NCBI GenBank assembly: GCA_021825035.1
Contig: JAKAIQ010000112.1
Location: forward strand, 1 to 7,081
Source of the DNA: Deltaproteobacteria bacterium
GTDB taxonomy: Bacteria > Desulfobacterota > GWC2-55-46
DNA: 7,081 bases
Reading direction: 5' to 3'
Position numbers and translations under genes: made by a program. Shown here piece by piece: positions 1 to 5,151 of this stretch. Every line of letters starts with the position of its first letter. Within the stretch, counting starts at the first letter, position 1. A model generated the notes under the pieces. It was not told the origin of the DNA. It made no database searches and was given only the letters and a program-made list of their open reading frames with translations.

Positions 1-24
1 AGGAGCCGAAAAGTCCGCGGCAGC

Positions 25-52
25 TTGTCAGAAAAAAAACGCGTGCTATTCT
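25..52 (+). promoter_or_regulatory. Sigma-70-type promoter of the ferritin-aldolase operon
   Basis: A -35 element TTGTCA (25-30) is followed after 16 bases by TATTCT (47-52). The -10 is extended by TG at 44-45. The predicted transcription start is near 59, giving a leader of about 30 bases that carries the SD GAGGAGG (74-80) eight bases before the ATG at 89. Both boxes and the spacing are good, but this is read by eye only. Confidence 0.6.
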
Positions 53-88
53 TGTATAGGCCGGTACGGGCCTGAGGAGGAACGCCGC

Positions 89-586
89 ATGGGAATTAAA
101 GCCGCCGGGATAGTCGGAAAGGACGCATCCGGCATCGTGACGTCGCTGAGGAAGGCGTACTGCGACGAGTGGTTCGCCTACTACCAGTACTGGGTGGGGG
201 CAAGGGTCATAAGGGGCCCGTCAAGGGCCGCGGCGATAAAGGAGCTTGTCGAGCACGCGGAGGACGAGCTCAGGCACGCGGACATGCTCGCCAAAAGGAT
301 AATCCAGCTTGGAGGCGCGCTCGTCCTAAAGCCGGAGGACTGGTACGCCCACGCGGCGTGCGGCTATGCCCCGCCTGAAGACCCGTTCGTCAGGGCCGTT
401 CTCGCCCAGAACCTCACGGCCGAGCGGTGCGCCATCGGCGTCTACGACGGCCTCATAAGGGAGGTCGGGGGAAAGGACGCCGCGACCTGTGACATCATAA
501 CGGAAATACTCCAGGATGAGCTTGAGCACGAGGAAGACATCGAAGGGCTGCTTTACGACCTCGACGCGCTCATGAAAAAAGGATAA
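89..586 (+). CDS. Ferritin-like di-iron protein (bacterioferritin/Dps-like)
   Basis: A 165-residue four-helix-bundle protein of the ferritin-like superfamily, probably cytosolic, expected to bind and oxidise ferrous iron and perhaps detoxify peroxide or store iron. The di-iron ligand pattern is complete: E27 in the first helix, E60 with H63 (EDELRHA) in the second, E112 in the third, and E144 with H147 (DELEHEED) in the fourth. The length matches bacterioferritin and Dps-like proteins (about 150-185). There is no signal peptide. Four cysteines (C25, C91, C114, C134) are unusual for a bacterioferritin and recall Dps-like 'thioferritins', but I cannot confirm that subfamily. There is no obvious haem-ligand methionine at the usual bacterioferritin position, so haem binding is uncertain. 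The ATG at 89 has an SD (GAGGAGG, 74-80) at ideal spacing and a promoter just upstream. The gene is followed after 18 bases by the aldolase gene, so the two are probably one operon. Confidence 0.88.
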   Translation: MGIKAAGIVGKDASGIVTSLRKAYCDEWFAYYQYWVGARVIRGPSRAAAIKELVEHAEDELRHADMLAKRIIQLGGALVLKPEDWYAHAACGYAPPEDPFVRAVLAQNLTAERCAIGVYDGLIREVGGKDAATCDIITEILQDELEHEEDIEGLLYDLDALMKKG

Positions 587-604
587 CCGGAAAAGGAGGG
601 CCGT

Positions 605-1621
605 ATGAACGAACTGGAATCGACGGCGCGTTCGCTCGTCCGGAAGGGCAAGGGTCTTCTGGCGGCCGACGAATCGACGAATACGATAAAAAAGAGGTTC
701 GACGCCGCAGGCGTCGATTGCACCGAGGAGACGAGGAGGGAGTACAGGGAGCTTCTTTTCACGGCCCCGGAGGTCGAGAATTACATAAGCGGCGTAATCA
801 TGTACGACGAGACGATCCGGCAGAAGTCATCGGACGGAGAGCCCCTTGCCGCGCTTCTCGCGGCAAGGGGCATCATGCCCGGCATAAAGGTAGACAGGGG
901 CGCGTCCGGACTTCCGGGATTCCCCGGCGAGAAGATAACCGAAGGGCTCGACGGCCTCGCCGACAGGTTCAGGGAGTATAAAGACTTCGGGGCGAAGTTC
1001 GCCAAGTGGAGGGCAATCATCTCGATCGGCGCGGCTATCCCGACGCGACTGTGCATAGACTCCAACGCCGAGGCCCTCGCAAGGTACGCCGCCGTCACGC
1101 AGGAGGCCGGGCTTGTGCCGATAGTCGAGCCGGAAGTCCTCATGGACGGCTCTCACGGCATAGAGCGCTGCGAGGAGGCGACGCTCGCCGCCCTTAAAGG
1201 CGTTTTTTCGGCGCTCCTCGAACACAGGGTCGCGCTCGAAGGCGCGCTTCTCAAGCCCAACATGGTTCTCTCCGGAAAAAGCTGCCATGAGCAGGCCGGG
1301 GTTGACGAGGTGGCCGAGAGGACCGTCAGGGTGCTCCGCAGGACCGTGCCCGCGGCGCTGCCGGGGATAGTATTCCTTTCGGGCGGGCAGAGCGCCGAGC
1401 TTGCGACCGCCCATCTCAACGCTATGAACGCCATGGGCGGACACCCGTGGGAGCTCAGCTTCTCGTTTTCAAGGGCGCTCCAGGAGCCGGTCTTGAAGGC
1501 GTGGAAAGGCGAGGCCTCGAACGCGCCGCTCGCCCGGAAGGTCTTCGCGCACAGGGCCAAATGCAACGGCGCCGCCCGCTTCGGCAAATATTCGCGCTCC
1601 ATGGAGACGCCGGCGGCCTGA
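605..1621 (+). CDS. Class I (Schiff-base) fructose-bisphosphate aldolase
   Basis: A 338-residue aldolase of the eukaryotic-type class I family (glycolytic aldolase fold). It interconverts fructose 1,6-bisphosphate with glyceraldehyde 3-phosphate and dihydroxyacetone phosphate in glycolysis or gluconeogenesis, without a metal. The family's signature blocks run in order: LLAADEST (18-25, D23), GIKVDRG (K95), FAKWRAI (K134, R136), IVEPEVL (E175, E177), LLKPNMV (Schiff-base K217), FLSGGQSAE (S259) and FSRALQEP (R290). These match the rabbit muscle enzyme residues D33, K107, K146, R148, E187, E189, K229, S271 and R303. The protein ends at ETPAA and lacks the long C-terminal tail with the terminal tyrosine that tunes substrate cleavage in animal enzymes. 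The ATG at 605 has AGGAGG (594-599) five bases upstream. It lies 18 bases after the ferritin-like gene, in the same operon. The reaction is secure. The symbol is left blank because bacterial naming of this family varies. Confidence 0.95.
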   Translation: MNELESTARSLVRKGKGLLAADESTNTIKKRFDAAGVDCTEETRREYRELLFTAPEVENYISGVIMYDETIRQKSSDGEPLAALLAARGIMPGIKVDRGASGLPGFPGEKITEGLDGLADRFREYKDFGAKFAKWRAIISIGAAIPTRLCIDSNAEALARYAAVTQEAGLVPIVEPEVLMDGSHGIERCEEATLAALKGVFSALLEHRVALEGALLKPNMVLSGKSCHEQAGVDEVAERTVRVLRRTVPAALPGIVFLSGGQSAELATAHLNAMNAMGGHPWELSFSFSRALQEPVLKAWKGEASNAPLARKVFAHRAKCNGAARFGKYSRSMETPAA

Positions 1622-1730
1622 CCGGTCCCGGCGCCGTGCGACAAGGCCTTTTGCGCGCTAACGGCTGCTTCGGGTTAGGGGGTTCCCTGCGCTACGGCCT
1701 CAATCCTCCTCGCTCGCCGCACCGGCAAAC

Positions 1731-1754
1731 CCCGCCGAATAGTCTTTTGGCGGG
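1731..1754 (+). terminator. Hairpin, possible terminator downstream of the aldolase
   Basis: CCCGCC (1731-1736) pairs with GGCGGG (1749-1754), and GAA/TTT extends the stem to nine pairs around a six-base loop. The tail (CTTCCAATTTTC) is only loosely T-rich. It lies about 110 bases after the aldolase stop, so it could end the operon, but the tail is weak. Confidence 0.4.
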
Positions 1755-1755
1755 C

Positions 1756-1784
1756 TTCCAATTTTCGCAACGAAATGCTACAAT
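1756..1784 (+). promoter_or_regulatory. Candidate extended -10 promoter in the intergenic region
   Basis: TACAAT (1779-1784) preceded by TG (1776-1777) is a good extended -10. The -35 (TTCCAA, 1756-1761, 17-base spacer) is poor. The predicted start is near 1791. It would transcribe the hairpin-rich stretch that follows and possibly the miniprotein gene at 2099. The -10 has the same TGCTA form as other promoters in this window. Confidence 0.4.
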
Positions 1785-1838
1785 AACGGCGCGGTTACTG
1801 AAGGCGGCATGAACCTCCTTGCGCTAAGCCGCTTTTTG

Positions 1839-1865
1839 CGGGTTCAGGGTTGTACCCTGAACCCG
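1839..1865. repeat. Perfect 12-bp inverted repeat (hairpin)
   Basis: CGGGTTCAGGGT (1839-1850) is exactly complementary to ACCCTGAACCCG (1854-1865) around the loop TGT. It is one of the strongest hairpins in the window. No T-run follows on either strand, so it is not a standard intrinsic terminator. It may be an RNA structural element, an operator or a dispersed palindromic repeat. Confidence 0.7.
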
Positions 1866-1902
1866 ATATTTCGTGCCGGAGAAAGAGCCTCATCGGTCTG
1901 TC

Positions 1903-1938
1903 GGCTTCTTCAGGCAAAGGTTTTGCCGGATGAAAGCC
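1903..1938. repeat. Long imperfect hairpin
   Basis: GGCAAA (1913-1918) pairs with TTTGCC (1922-1927) around GGT. The stem continues outward through TC/GA, TTC/GAA and GGC/GCC with two mismatches and one bulged A, for about 14 pairs in total. It follows the perfect hairpin at 1839-1865 by less than 40 bases. The two may be parts of one structured transcript. Confidence 0.5.
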
Positions 1939-2040
1939 CGGCTGAATTATGGGCGTCCTTTCTTCGAGAGTCTTAACCCCCTCGCCCGATGGAAGGGGAC
2001 AAAGGGGCGTGTGGCGTCTTTTTGCGCTTTTGTATTCGTA

Positions 2041-2074
2041 CTAAAAGTTTTCGCCTGTAAGGCGAGGGTTTTAG
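2041..2074. repeat. Two-part hairpin
   Basis: CTAAAA (2041-2046) pairs with TTTTAG (2069-2074), and inside this TCGCCT (2051-2056) pairs with AGGCGA (2060-2065) around GTA. The two helices are separated by an internal loop (GTTT opposite GGG). It ends 24 bases before the ATG of the candidate miniprotein, so it could act as a leader element for that gene. Confidence 0.5.
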
Positions 2075-2098
2075 ACCCCATTGTGAGACATTAAAGCC

Positions 2099-2194
2099 AT
2101 GGATCTTAGGGATATCTTCTGGACGATAGTCCTTTTCGCGGCGATCATAATAGCGCAGAGGGTAATCCTTCCGCGCTTCAATGCGCCCACCTGA
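2099..2194 (+). CDS. Possible 31-residue single-helix membrane protein
   Basis: A short frame from ATG 2099 to TGA 2194 encodes 31 residues. A charged start (MDLRD) is followed by a hydrophobic helix (IFWTIVLFAAIIIA, residues 6-19) and a basic end (QRVILPRFNAPT). This is the usual shape of a small inner-membrane protein, and its codons (AGG, ATA, CTT) match neighbouring genes. Against it, there is no clear SD; only a weak GTGAG at 2083-2087 lies upstream. It sits after the hairpin-rich region and 73 bases before the strong terminator at 2268-2294, which would suit the last gene of a transcript. I do not recognise a family. It may be a real miniprotein or a chance frame. Confidence 0.42.
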   Translation: MDLRDIFWTIVLFAAIIIAQRVILPRFNAPT

Positions 2195-2209
2195 GCGCCT
2201 GCCACGCGC

Positions 2210-2227
2210 GGCCCCGGGTCCGGGGCC
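2210..2227. repeat. GC-rich hairpin after the miniprotein
   Basis: GGCCCCGG (2210-2217) pairs with CCGGGGCC (2220-2227). An A-run follows on the plus strand, so it lacks the U-tail of an intrinsic terminator in that direction. It lies 15 bases beyond the miniprotein stop and may shield the 3' end of the transcript. Confidence 0.45.
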
Positions 2228-2267
2228 AAAAAATCGGAAGACGAGGACGGGAATTGCTGAAGGCAAG

Positions 2268-2294
2268 AAGCCCCGGCCATTCCGGCCGGGGCTT
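2268..2294. terminator. Strong bidirectional terminator between convergent genes
   Basis: AAGCCCCGGCC (2268-2278) pairs perfectly with GGCCGGGGCTT (2284-2294) around ATTCC. On the plus strand it is followed by TTTAGTTTTC, a fair U-tail. On the minus strand it lies seven bases after the kinase stop, followed by CTTCTTGCC. Its position between converging transcripts supports use in both directions, best for the plus strand. Confidence 0.75.
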
Positions 2295-2300
2295 TAGTTT

Positions 2301-4562
2301 TCAAATTTTTTCGTTTGCCGGGAGCGTGAAGAAGAAGATCGAGCCATTGCCCGCCTCGGATTCCACCCATATGCGGCCTCCGTGGTTCTCAACCACCTTT
2401 TTGCAGATGGCGAGGCCGATGCCGGTGCCGGTGTACTTGCTCCCTTTCCCGTGGAGGCGCTGGAACATCTCGAATATCTTCTCCGAATAGGCCGGATCGA
2501 TGCCGATGCCGTTGTCCTTCACGGAAAACAGCCACTCATTTTCAAGATTCGCGGCGGAGACATGGATCGCAGGCGGCTCGTTGCCGCGGTACTTTACAGC
2601 GTTGCCCACGAGGTTCAGGAACAGGTGCTCGAGCTGGGCCGCGTCGGCTGTCACGGACGGAAGAGGCCCGCTCGTTATGACGGCATTGCTTTCGTGGATC
2701 AGCCTTCCGAGGTTTTTCTTCGTCAGATCAAGGATTTCGGATGTGTCTACCGAAACGAGGATTTTCGTCCTGGAGCCTACCCTGGAGTAAGCGAGCAGGT
2801 CGTTTATGATGTTCTGCATGCGCGTGGCGCCGTCAACCGAAAAGGCGATGAACTCGTCCGCGCTTTCGTCGAGCTTACCCCTGTAGCGGCGAGATAAAAG
2901 CTGGAGATAACCGCTTATGACGCGAAGCGGCTCCTGGAGATCGTGCGATACGACGGAGGCGAACTGCTCGAGCTCCGCGTTGGAACGCTTTAGCTCGGCC
3001 GCGTTCCGCTCGATGATGGCGTAATTATGCTGAAGCTCTTCCTCGGCGCGCCTGCGCGCGGCGATCTCGCCTTCGAGGTTCATTCTCGCCTCCTCGGCGG
3101 TCCTGGCCCGTTCGTAGGCCTTTTCGCCGAAATGGCCCACAAGGGCAAGAAGAAAGGCCGCGAGGATGCCGGAGGCGAGAATGACGTCCGGAAGGACCGA
3201 CCTCGCCCCGGCCAGAAATCTCTCCTTCGGCCATATCCTGACCGTAAAGTCCGCCCCGTAAAGATTTATCCTCGCCTCTTTCGCCCATTCGTCAGGCTTT
3301 CCGCCGCTGCCGTAGATGACGGCCCCGTTGCTCGATATCGCGACATTATACCCGCTCAGGTCCTCGTCCTTGAGTATGGCGTCAAAGAGGCGCCTGACGT
3401 CGAAAACGCCTACTATGAACCCGTCGAACCTGTTATTCACGATGGGTATGAAGATCGGGATGTAGGCCGCGATGACGTCTTCCCCGTTCTCCGCCACGGG
3501 CGAAGATATCCACGCGTCGCGCTTTTCCCTGGCGGCCTCAAGCGCCGTAGGCCCGCCAAGCTCCATCCCCATATACCTCCCGACCTCGGATTCGTTGCCC
3601 TTCAGCGGCGCCACCCACCGCGCATGGAGCGTCGGATCGACCCACATGATGCTCCGGTAGACCCCGTAATGCTTCACGTACAGACCGGCGTCGGACTGCC
3701 ATTCCAGTTTTTCCGGCTTGCCGCGCATCTCCCAGCGGTTGGCCATTCGCACGAGCGCATGGATGTAGGAGGATATCCTGTCATTTACGTTCCCGCGCAG
3801 CGTGGCGGTCTTCAAGAGTATCATCTTTTCGACGTTGGCCCGCTCAAGCGCGACAGCCACGCGCCAGAGGAGGATCGTTCCGGTAAGGACGCTGACTCCC
3901 ACTATGACGCTCAGCCACTGGAAAAATAACCTCTCGCCGCCCGGCGCGTGCCTCCATGCCAGGGCGATGAGGCCAATGCCTACGGCGAGGAATCCAACGG
4001 CGGCGTGAAACGCCATCGAGATGAAATCCCCCCATGTGCCTACCTCGGTGTGCCCTGATATAAAACCGATGAGGCCGACCATCCCGATCGCGATTATCAC
4101 CGATCCAGGTATGCCGAGAAAGATGTGGTGCCTTTTCGTCCAGCGCGACGTCCCCAAAAGAATGAACGCCACGCCCGTAAAGGCGAACCCGATCGCGGTC
4201 GGCAGGGCGAGCCGTCCGGGATAGGTCGTGGAGATGGCGTCTTTTATGAAAAGCTGGTCTATGCCGAGGTTTATACCGAAGGCGTACTCTATTATCGTAA
4301 GCGCGCCGAGCAAGCCAACCGCGAGGCCGCAGGCCCTGAAGACCCGCGTCCTTTTAAATGCCGAGGCGATAAGCCCGATCCCGGCAAACCCGAACCCAAG
4401 GGCGGTGTTGAACCTCATGGTCTCGAAAGAAGGCAGTATCCTCAGAAGCGTCATGTTCCGGGTAAACCACCCGGCGATTACGACCGCGCCCAGAATCGCT
4501 GAAAATCCACCCGTTGAAAAAACCGCCGCGTCCAACCATGTTCTTGCGTCATTCCTCTGCAC
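2301..4562 (-). CDS. Membrane sensor histidine kinase, 7TM + CHASE-like + HisKA/HATPase
   Basis: A 753-residue inner-membrane sensor kinase; numbering is from GTG 4562. Seven hydrophobic helices come first (about 11-33, 50-68, 74-96, 118-136, 146-169, 180-203, 213-235). An extracytoplasmic region of about 220 residues (236-458) follows, resembling a CHASE ligand-binding domain (YGVYRSIMWVD early, FDGFIVGVFDVRRLF late). Next come helix 8 (459-477) and a coiled coil (about 480-535). The HisKA helix has SHDLQEPL with phospho-acceptor H540. The ATPase has the N box NLVGNAVKY (N654), G1 DNGIGID (683-689), F box FEMF (697-700) and G2 GTGIGLAICKK (712-722). All core residues are intact, so it should autophosphorylate and pass phosphate to a response regulator; none is adjacent. 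The ligand is unknown. An open frame reaches TTG 4670, but GTG 4562 has AAGGAG seven bases upstream and a promoter TATAAT lies at 4629-4634, inside the longer version. The membrane part shows three copies of an (N/P/H)xAxGF-like motif. Confidence 0.93.
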   Translation of the reverse strand: MQRNDARTWLDAAVFSTGGFSAILGAVVIAGWFTRNMTLLRILPSFETMRFNTALGFGFAGIGLIASAFKRTRVFRACGLAVGLLGALTIIEYAFGINLGIDQLFIKDAISTTYPGRLALPTAIGFAFTGVAFILLGTSRWTKRHHIFLGIPGSVIIAIGMVGLIGFISGHTEVGTWGDFISMAFHAAVGFLAVGIGLIALAWRHAPGGERLFFQWLSVIVGVSVLTGTILLWRVAVALERANVEKMILLKTATLRGNVNDRISSYIHALVRMANRWEMRGKPEKLEWQSDAGLYVKHYGVYRSIMWVDPTLHARWVAPLKGNESEVGRYMGMELGGPTALEAAREKRDAWISSPVAENGEDVIAAYIPIFIPIVNNRFDGFIVGVFDVRRLFDAILKDEDLSGYNVAISSNGAVIYGSGGKPDEWAKEARINLYGADFTVRIWPKERFLAGARSVLPDVILASGILAAFLLALVGHFGEKAYERARTAEEARMNLEGEIAARRRAEEELQHNYAIIERNAAELKRSNAELEQFASVVSHDLQEPLRVISGYLQLLSRRYRGKLDESADEFIAFSVDGATRMQNIINDLLAYSRVGSRTKILVSVDTSEILDLTKKNLGRLIHESNAVITSGPLPSVTADAAQLEHLFLNLVGNAVKYRGNEPPAIHVSAANLENEWLFSVKDNGIGIDPAYSEKIFEMFQRLHGKGSKYTGTGIGLAICKKVVENHGGRIWVESEAGNGSIFFFTLPANEKI

Positions 4563-4628
4563 CGTGCGTCTCCTTCCCTGCTCGCGTCTCTTTTCAGTTG
4601 CAGTTTCACAACTATCAATTACATCTGA

Positions 4629-4658
4629 ATTATACTTTTTAAACAGGCCCGCGCGCAA
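4629..4658 (-). promoter_or_regulatory. Promoter of the histidine kinase gene
   Basis: Read on the minus strand, a perfect -10 TATAAT (4634 down to 4629) follows TTGCGC (4658 to 4653) with an 18-base spacer. The predicted start near 4622 leaves a leader of about 60 bases to the GTG at 4562. A TTGACT at 4670-4665 is too far away (30 bases) to be its -35. If this promoter is used, the longer frame from 4670 cannot be translated in full. Confidence 0.5.
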
Positions 4659-4800
4659 GGAAAAAGTCAATATTCAGACACTTTAGAATGAATATTACCC
4701 GATAATACGTCAAATTATTGTTTCATCTCTGCGAATGATAAGCCTTATATTGACGGATGAAGTGTCCGCGCCTCCATAAAAATAGCGGCGTTCCATGCTT

Positions 4801-4890
4801 AAAGAGTCTTCGATTGCAAACGCTTTTCATGACCGCACCTGTTAAAGAATATTTTGCCGGGCGTGTGAAAGACAAAGGGTCTTCGATCGC
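4801..4890 (+). repeat. 17-base direct repeat, two copies
   Basis: AAAGAGTCTTCGATTGC (4801-4817) recurs as AAAGGGTCTTCGATCGC (4874-4890), identical at 15 of 17 positions. The copies are 73 bases apart start to start, close to seven helical turns, which would place them on the same DNA face. Lying upstream of the miniprotein gene, they could be binding sites for one regulator. Confidence 0.55.
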
Positions 4891-4935
4891 CCCGTTTACG
4901 CGAGACCGCTTCCAACCGTCCTTTAATGCGTCGAA

Positions 4936-4944
4936 TGATAATAT
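4936..4944 (+). promoter_or_regulatory. Candidate extended -10 promoter of the second miniprotein
   Basis: TG (4936-4937), one base, then TAATAT (4939-4944) forms an extended -10. No good -35 is seen at 16-18 bases upstream. The predicted start near 4951 gives a leader of about 54 bases to the ATG at 5005. The weak -35 would suit a promoter helped by an activator. Confidence 0.35.
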
Positions 4945-5004
4945 GCGGGTAAGGACAAAAGTGGAACAAATAAAGACGGCAATCAACCAAAAGGAGGAAA
5001 AGAC

Positions 5005-5100
5005 ATGGACAGGGAATTCAAACGCCTTACAAAGGCTTATCTGGCAACGGCGATTCTTTTTACCCTCGGCATGCTAACGGCAGGGGCGTTGCTGCTGTAG
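5005..5100 (+). CDS. 31-residue single-helix membrane miniprotein
   Basis: ATG 5005 to TAG 5100 encodes 31 residues. A charged amphipathic start (MDREFKRLTK, residues 1-10) is followed by one hydrophobic helix to the C-terminus (YLATAILFTLGMLTAGALLL, residues 12-31). A strong SD (AAGGAGG, 4990-4996) precedes the ATG by eight bases, which is the best evidence that it is translated. It should sit in the inner membrane with the charged end in the cytoplasm. Small proteins of this shape often stabilise or tune a larger membrane complex, but no partner is adjacent and I do not recognise the family. It has its own leader with repeats and appears to be a single-gene transcript. It is not similar in sequence to the possible 31-residue protein at 2099-2194 beyond the general shape. 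Confidence 0.68.
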   Translation: MDREFKRLTKAYLATAILFTLGMLTAGALLL

Positions 5101-5114
5101 GCGATGAACGGCAC

Positions 5115-5146
5115 GGCGACGGGAAGGCGCGGGCCTCCCTGTCGCC
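5115..5146. terminator. Hairpin shared by convergent genes
   Basis: GGCGACGGGA (5115-5124) pairs with TCCCTGTCGCC (5136-5146) with one bulged T. No T-run follows on either strand. It lies between the miniprotein stop (5100) and the stop of the convergent secreted-protein gene (5152), so it plausibly ends or protects both transcripts without being a classic intrinsic terminator. Confidence 0.45.
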
Positions 5147-5151
5147 GCCCG

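Larger units (their letters stand above)
1622..2098. other. Non-coding stretch between the aldolase and the miniprotein
   Basis: I see no convincing gene in these 477 bases. Open frames crossing it on either strand lack domain-like sequence. The one with an upstream purine run, a 56-codon frame from ATG 1809 with GAAGG at 1800-1804, overlaps the hairpins and looks like chance. The stretch does hold stem-loops at 1731-1754, 1839-1865, 1903-1938 and 2041-2074, and a candidate promoter at 1756-1784. The part at 1680-1730 is C-rich and could belong to a dispersed intergenic repeat, which cannot be tested from one window. Confidence 0.5.
4563..5004. other. AT-richer regulatory gap between kinase and miniprotein
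   Basis: Between the kinase start and the second miniprotein lie 442 bases, visibly more AT-rich than the flanking genes, particularly over 4590-4970. They hold the kinase promoter (minus), a candidate promoter for the miniprotein (plus) and direct repeats. A 106-codon plus-strand frame from ATG 4757 has no SD, no recognisable domain and overlaps the miniprotein in another frame, so I do not call it. Confidence 0.5.

Noticed and set aside
827..1444. A 205-codon minus-strand frame inside the aldolase gene
   Set aside because: It is a shadow of the aldolase coding sequence in GC-rich DNA, with low-complexity arginine/glycine-rich translation.
1803..1835. Possible attenuator: AAGGCGGC pairing with GCCGCTT followed by T residues
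   Set aside because: The stem needs a bulge, the loop is 18 bases and it competes with the much stronger 1839-1865 hairpin.
1809..1979. A 56-codon frame beginning MNLLALSRFL with a GAAGG upstream
   Set aside because: It runs through two strong hairpins, has only four bases between SD and ATG, and shows no recognisable motif; the likeness of its RVQGCTLNP to radical-SAM QGCN motifs is superficial because no CxxxCxxC follows.
2210..2227. Intrinsic terminator at the GGCCCCGG hairpin
   Set aside because: An A-run rather than a T-run follows on the plus strand, and the minus strand has no T-run on the correct side; the neighbouring hairpin at 2268-2294 is the better terminator.
3027..3929. A 300-codon plus-strand frame opposite the kinase
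   Set aside because: The kinase on the other strand has every catalytic motif; the opposite frame has none and is rich in proline, arginine and glycine as expected of a shadow.
4757..5077. A 106-codon plus-strand frame between the kinase and the secreted-protein gene
   Set aside because: There is no SD, the composition is unlike a folded protein, and it overlaps the miniprotein that has a strong SD in another frame.
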